Shown: piece by piece, positions 5,749 to 6,105 of the stretch
Layout: the number at the start of each line of letters is the position of its first letter
How positions within the stretch are numbered: the stretch's first letter is position 1
Assembly (NCBI GenBank): GCA_029883965.1
Contig: JAOUIN010000146.1
Span: 1-6,105 of the forward strand
Direction: 5' to 3'
Length of the DNA stretch: 6,105 nucleotides
Source of the DNA: Betaproteobacteria bacterium
GTDB taxonomy: Bacteria > Pseudomonadota > Gammaproteobacteria > Burkholderiales > SG8-41
Made by a program: the position numbers and the translations under genes
Notes under the pieces: generated by a model
What the model was told of the DNA's origin: nothing
What the model saw: the letters and a program-made list of their open reading frames with translations, nothing else
Database searches by the model: none

Positions 5749-6105
5749 ACCCGCAATCGACAAGCGAGCGGTACGGCGTTCGTTTGACTGCGCGGCGACT
5801 ACGTACGATGCTGCGGCTGTGCTGCAGCACGAAGTGTGCAGGCGCAGCCTGGAACGCCTGGATTTCATTCGTCATCAGCCGGCGCGCATCCTCGATGCCG
5901 GCAGCGGCACGGGCAATGCGTGGCGCGGGCTTGCGCAGCGTTATCCGGGAACGCAGATTATCGCGCTCGATCTGGCACCGGGCATGCTGCGACAGGCGCG
6001 GGCAGCGATACCCTGGCATCAGCGTGTGCTGAGAAGGGCGCCCGCCGCGTTATGCGGCGATCTGGAATGCCTGCCGCTGGCGCAGGGCAGCGTGAATCTG
6101 GTGTG
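5738..6105 (+). CDS. bioC: Malonyl-[ACP] O-methyltransferase (partial, cut by window end)
   Basis: BioC transfers a methyl group from S-adenosylmethionine to the free carboxyl of malonyl-ACP, so that fatty acid synthesis can extend it to pimeloyl-ACP methyl ester. 122 codons are visible, roughly half of the usual 250-280-residue protein, and the frame is still open at 6105. The N-terminus has the BioC-type segment KRAVRRSFDCAATTYD (9-24), then the SAM-binding motif I ILDAGSGTGN (51-60), the acidic end of the next strand ALDLAPGML (76-84), and GDLECLPLAQGSV (107-119), which corresponds to the GDIESLPL region of E. coli BioC. ATG 5738 overlaps the bioH stop by 11 nt, consistent with coupled translation; no Shine-Dalgarno is visible. 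The generic methyltransferase fold alone would not fix the substrate; the N-terminal motif and the bioF-bioH neighbours do. Confidence 0.94.
   Translation, partial: MSDRPAIDKRAVRRSFDCAATTYDAAAVLQHEVCRRSLERLDFIRHQPARILDAGSGTGNAWRGLAQRYPGTQIIALDLAPGMLRQARAAIPWHQRVLRRAPAALCGDLECLPLAQGSVNLV

Noticed and set aside
5218..5868. 216-codon open frame on the minus strand over bioH and the start of bioC
   Set aside because: It crosses two well-supported genes, has Arg/Ser/Gln-rich composition without a motif, and lacks supporting context.

Overview
The window looks like ordinary chromosome from a proteobacterium. It joins the 3' end of a chaperone-usher pilus cluster to a comF gene and a biotin synthesis operon. 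The BioB sequence resembles betaproteobacterial BioB as I remember it (motifs such as LPFNDL, PYPESVPINNLV and VRTIA.ARITMP), but the BioC/BioH route and the comF-bioB neighbourhood are also common in gammaproteobacteria. I therefore favour a betaproteobacterium and leave a gammaproteobacterium open. The genes are GC-rich; the comF-bioB spacer is about 37% GC by hand count.

Left part (1-1900, + strand): the last 22 codons of an upstream gene, probably the outer-membrane usher, end in a TAATG overlap with the first of two tandem secreted proteins. Both have a signal peptide followed by two spore coat U (SCPU) type domains, the layout of Csu/CupE-type archaic pilus tip adhesins. They are clear paralogues, with one patch of much higher nucleotide identity in the C-terminal domain. 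The pilin, chaperone and most of the usher would lie left of the window.

Middle (1952-2659, - strand): comF, a zinc-ribbon plus phosphoribosyltransferase-fold protein linked to DNA uptake, converges on the adhesin genes and is divergent from bioB. The 87-bp AT-rich spacer between comF and bioB holds a plausible sigma70 promoter for bioB and two short perfect inverted repeats, one on the -35 and one over the -10/start area. These are candidate operators.

Right part (2747-6105, + strand): bioB, bioF, bioH and bioC (cut by the window end) run in one direction. BioC methylates malonyl-ACP so it can be elongated to pimeloyl-ACP methyl ester, BioH removes the methyl group, BioF condenses pimeloyl-ACP with alanine, and BioB performs the last step, dethiobiotin to biotin. 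bioA and bioD are not in the window; bioD could lie beyond bioC. bioF/bioH overlap by 4 nt and bioH/bioC by 11 nt, so translational coupling is likely.

I found no RNA gene, mobile element, CRISPR array or clearly new system. The most interesting points are the duplicated, partly homogenised tip-adhesin genes and the paired palindromes in the bio promoter region.
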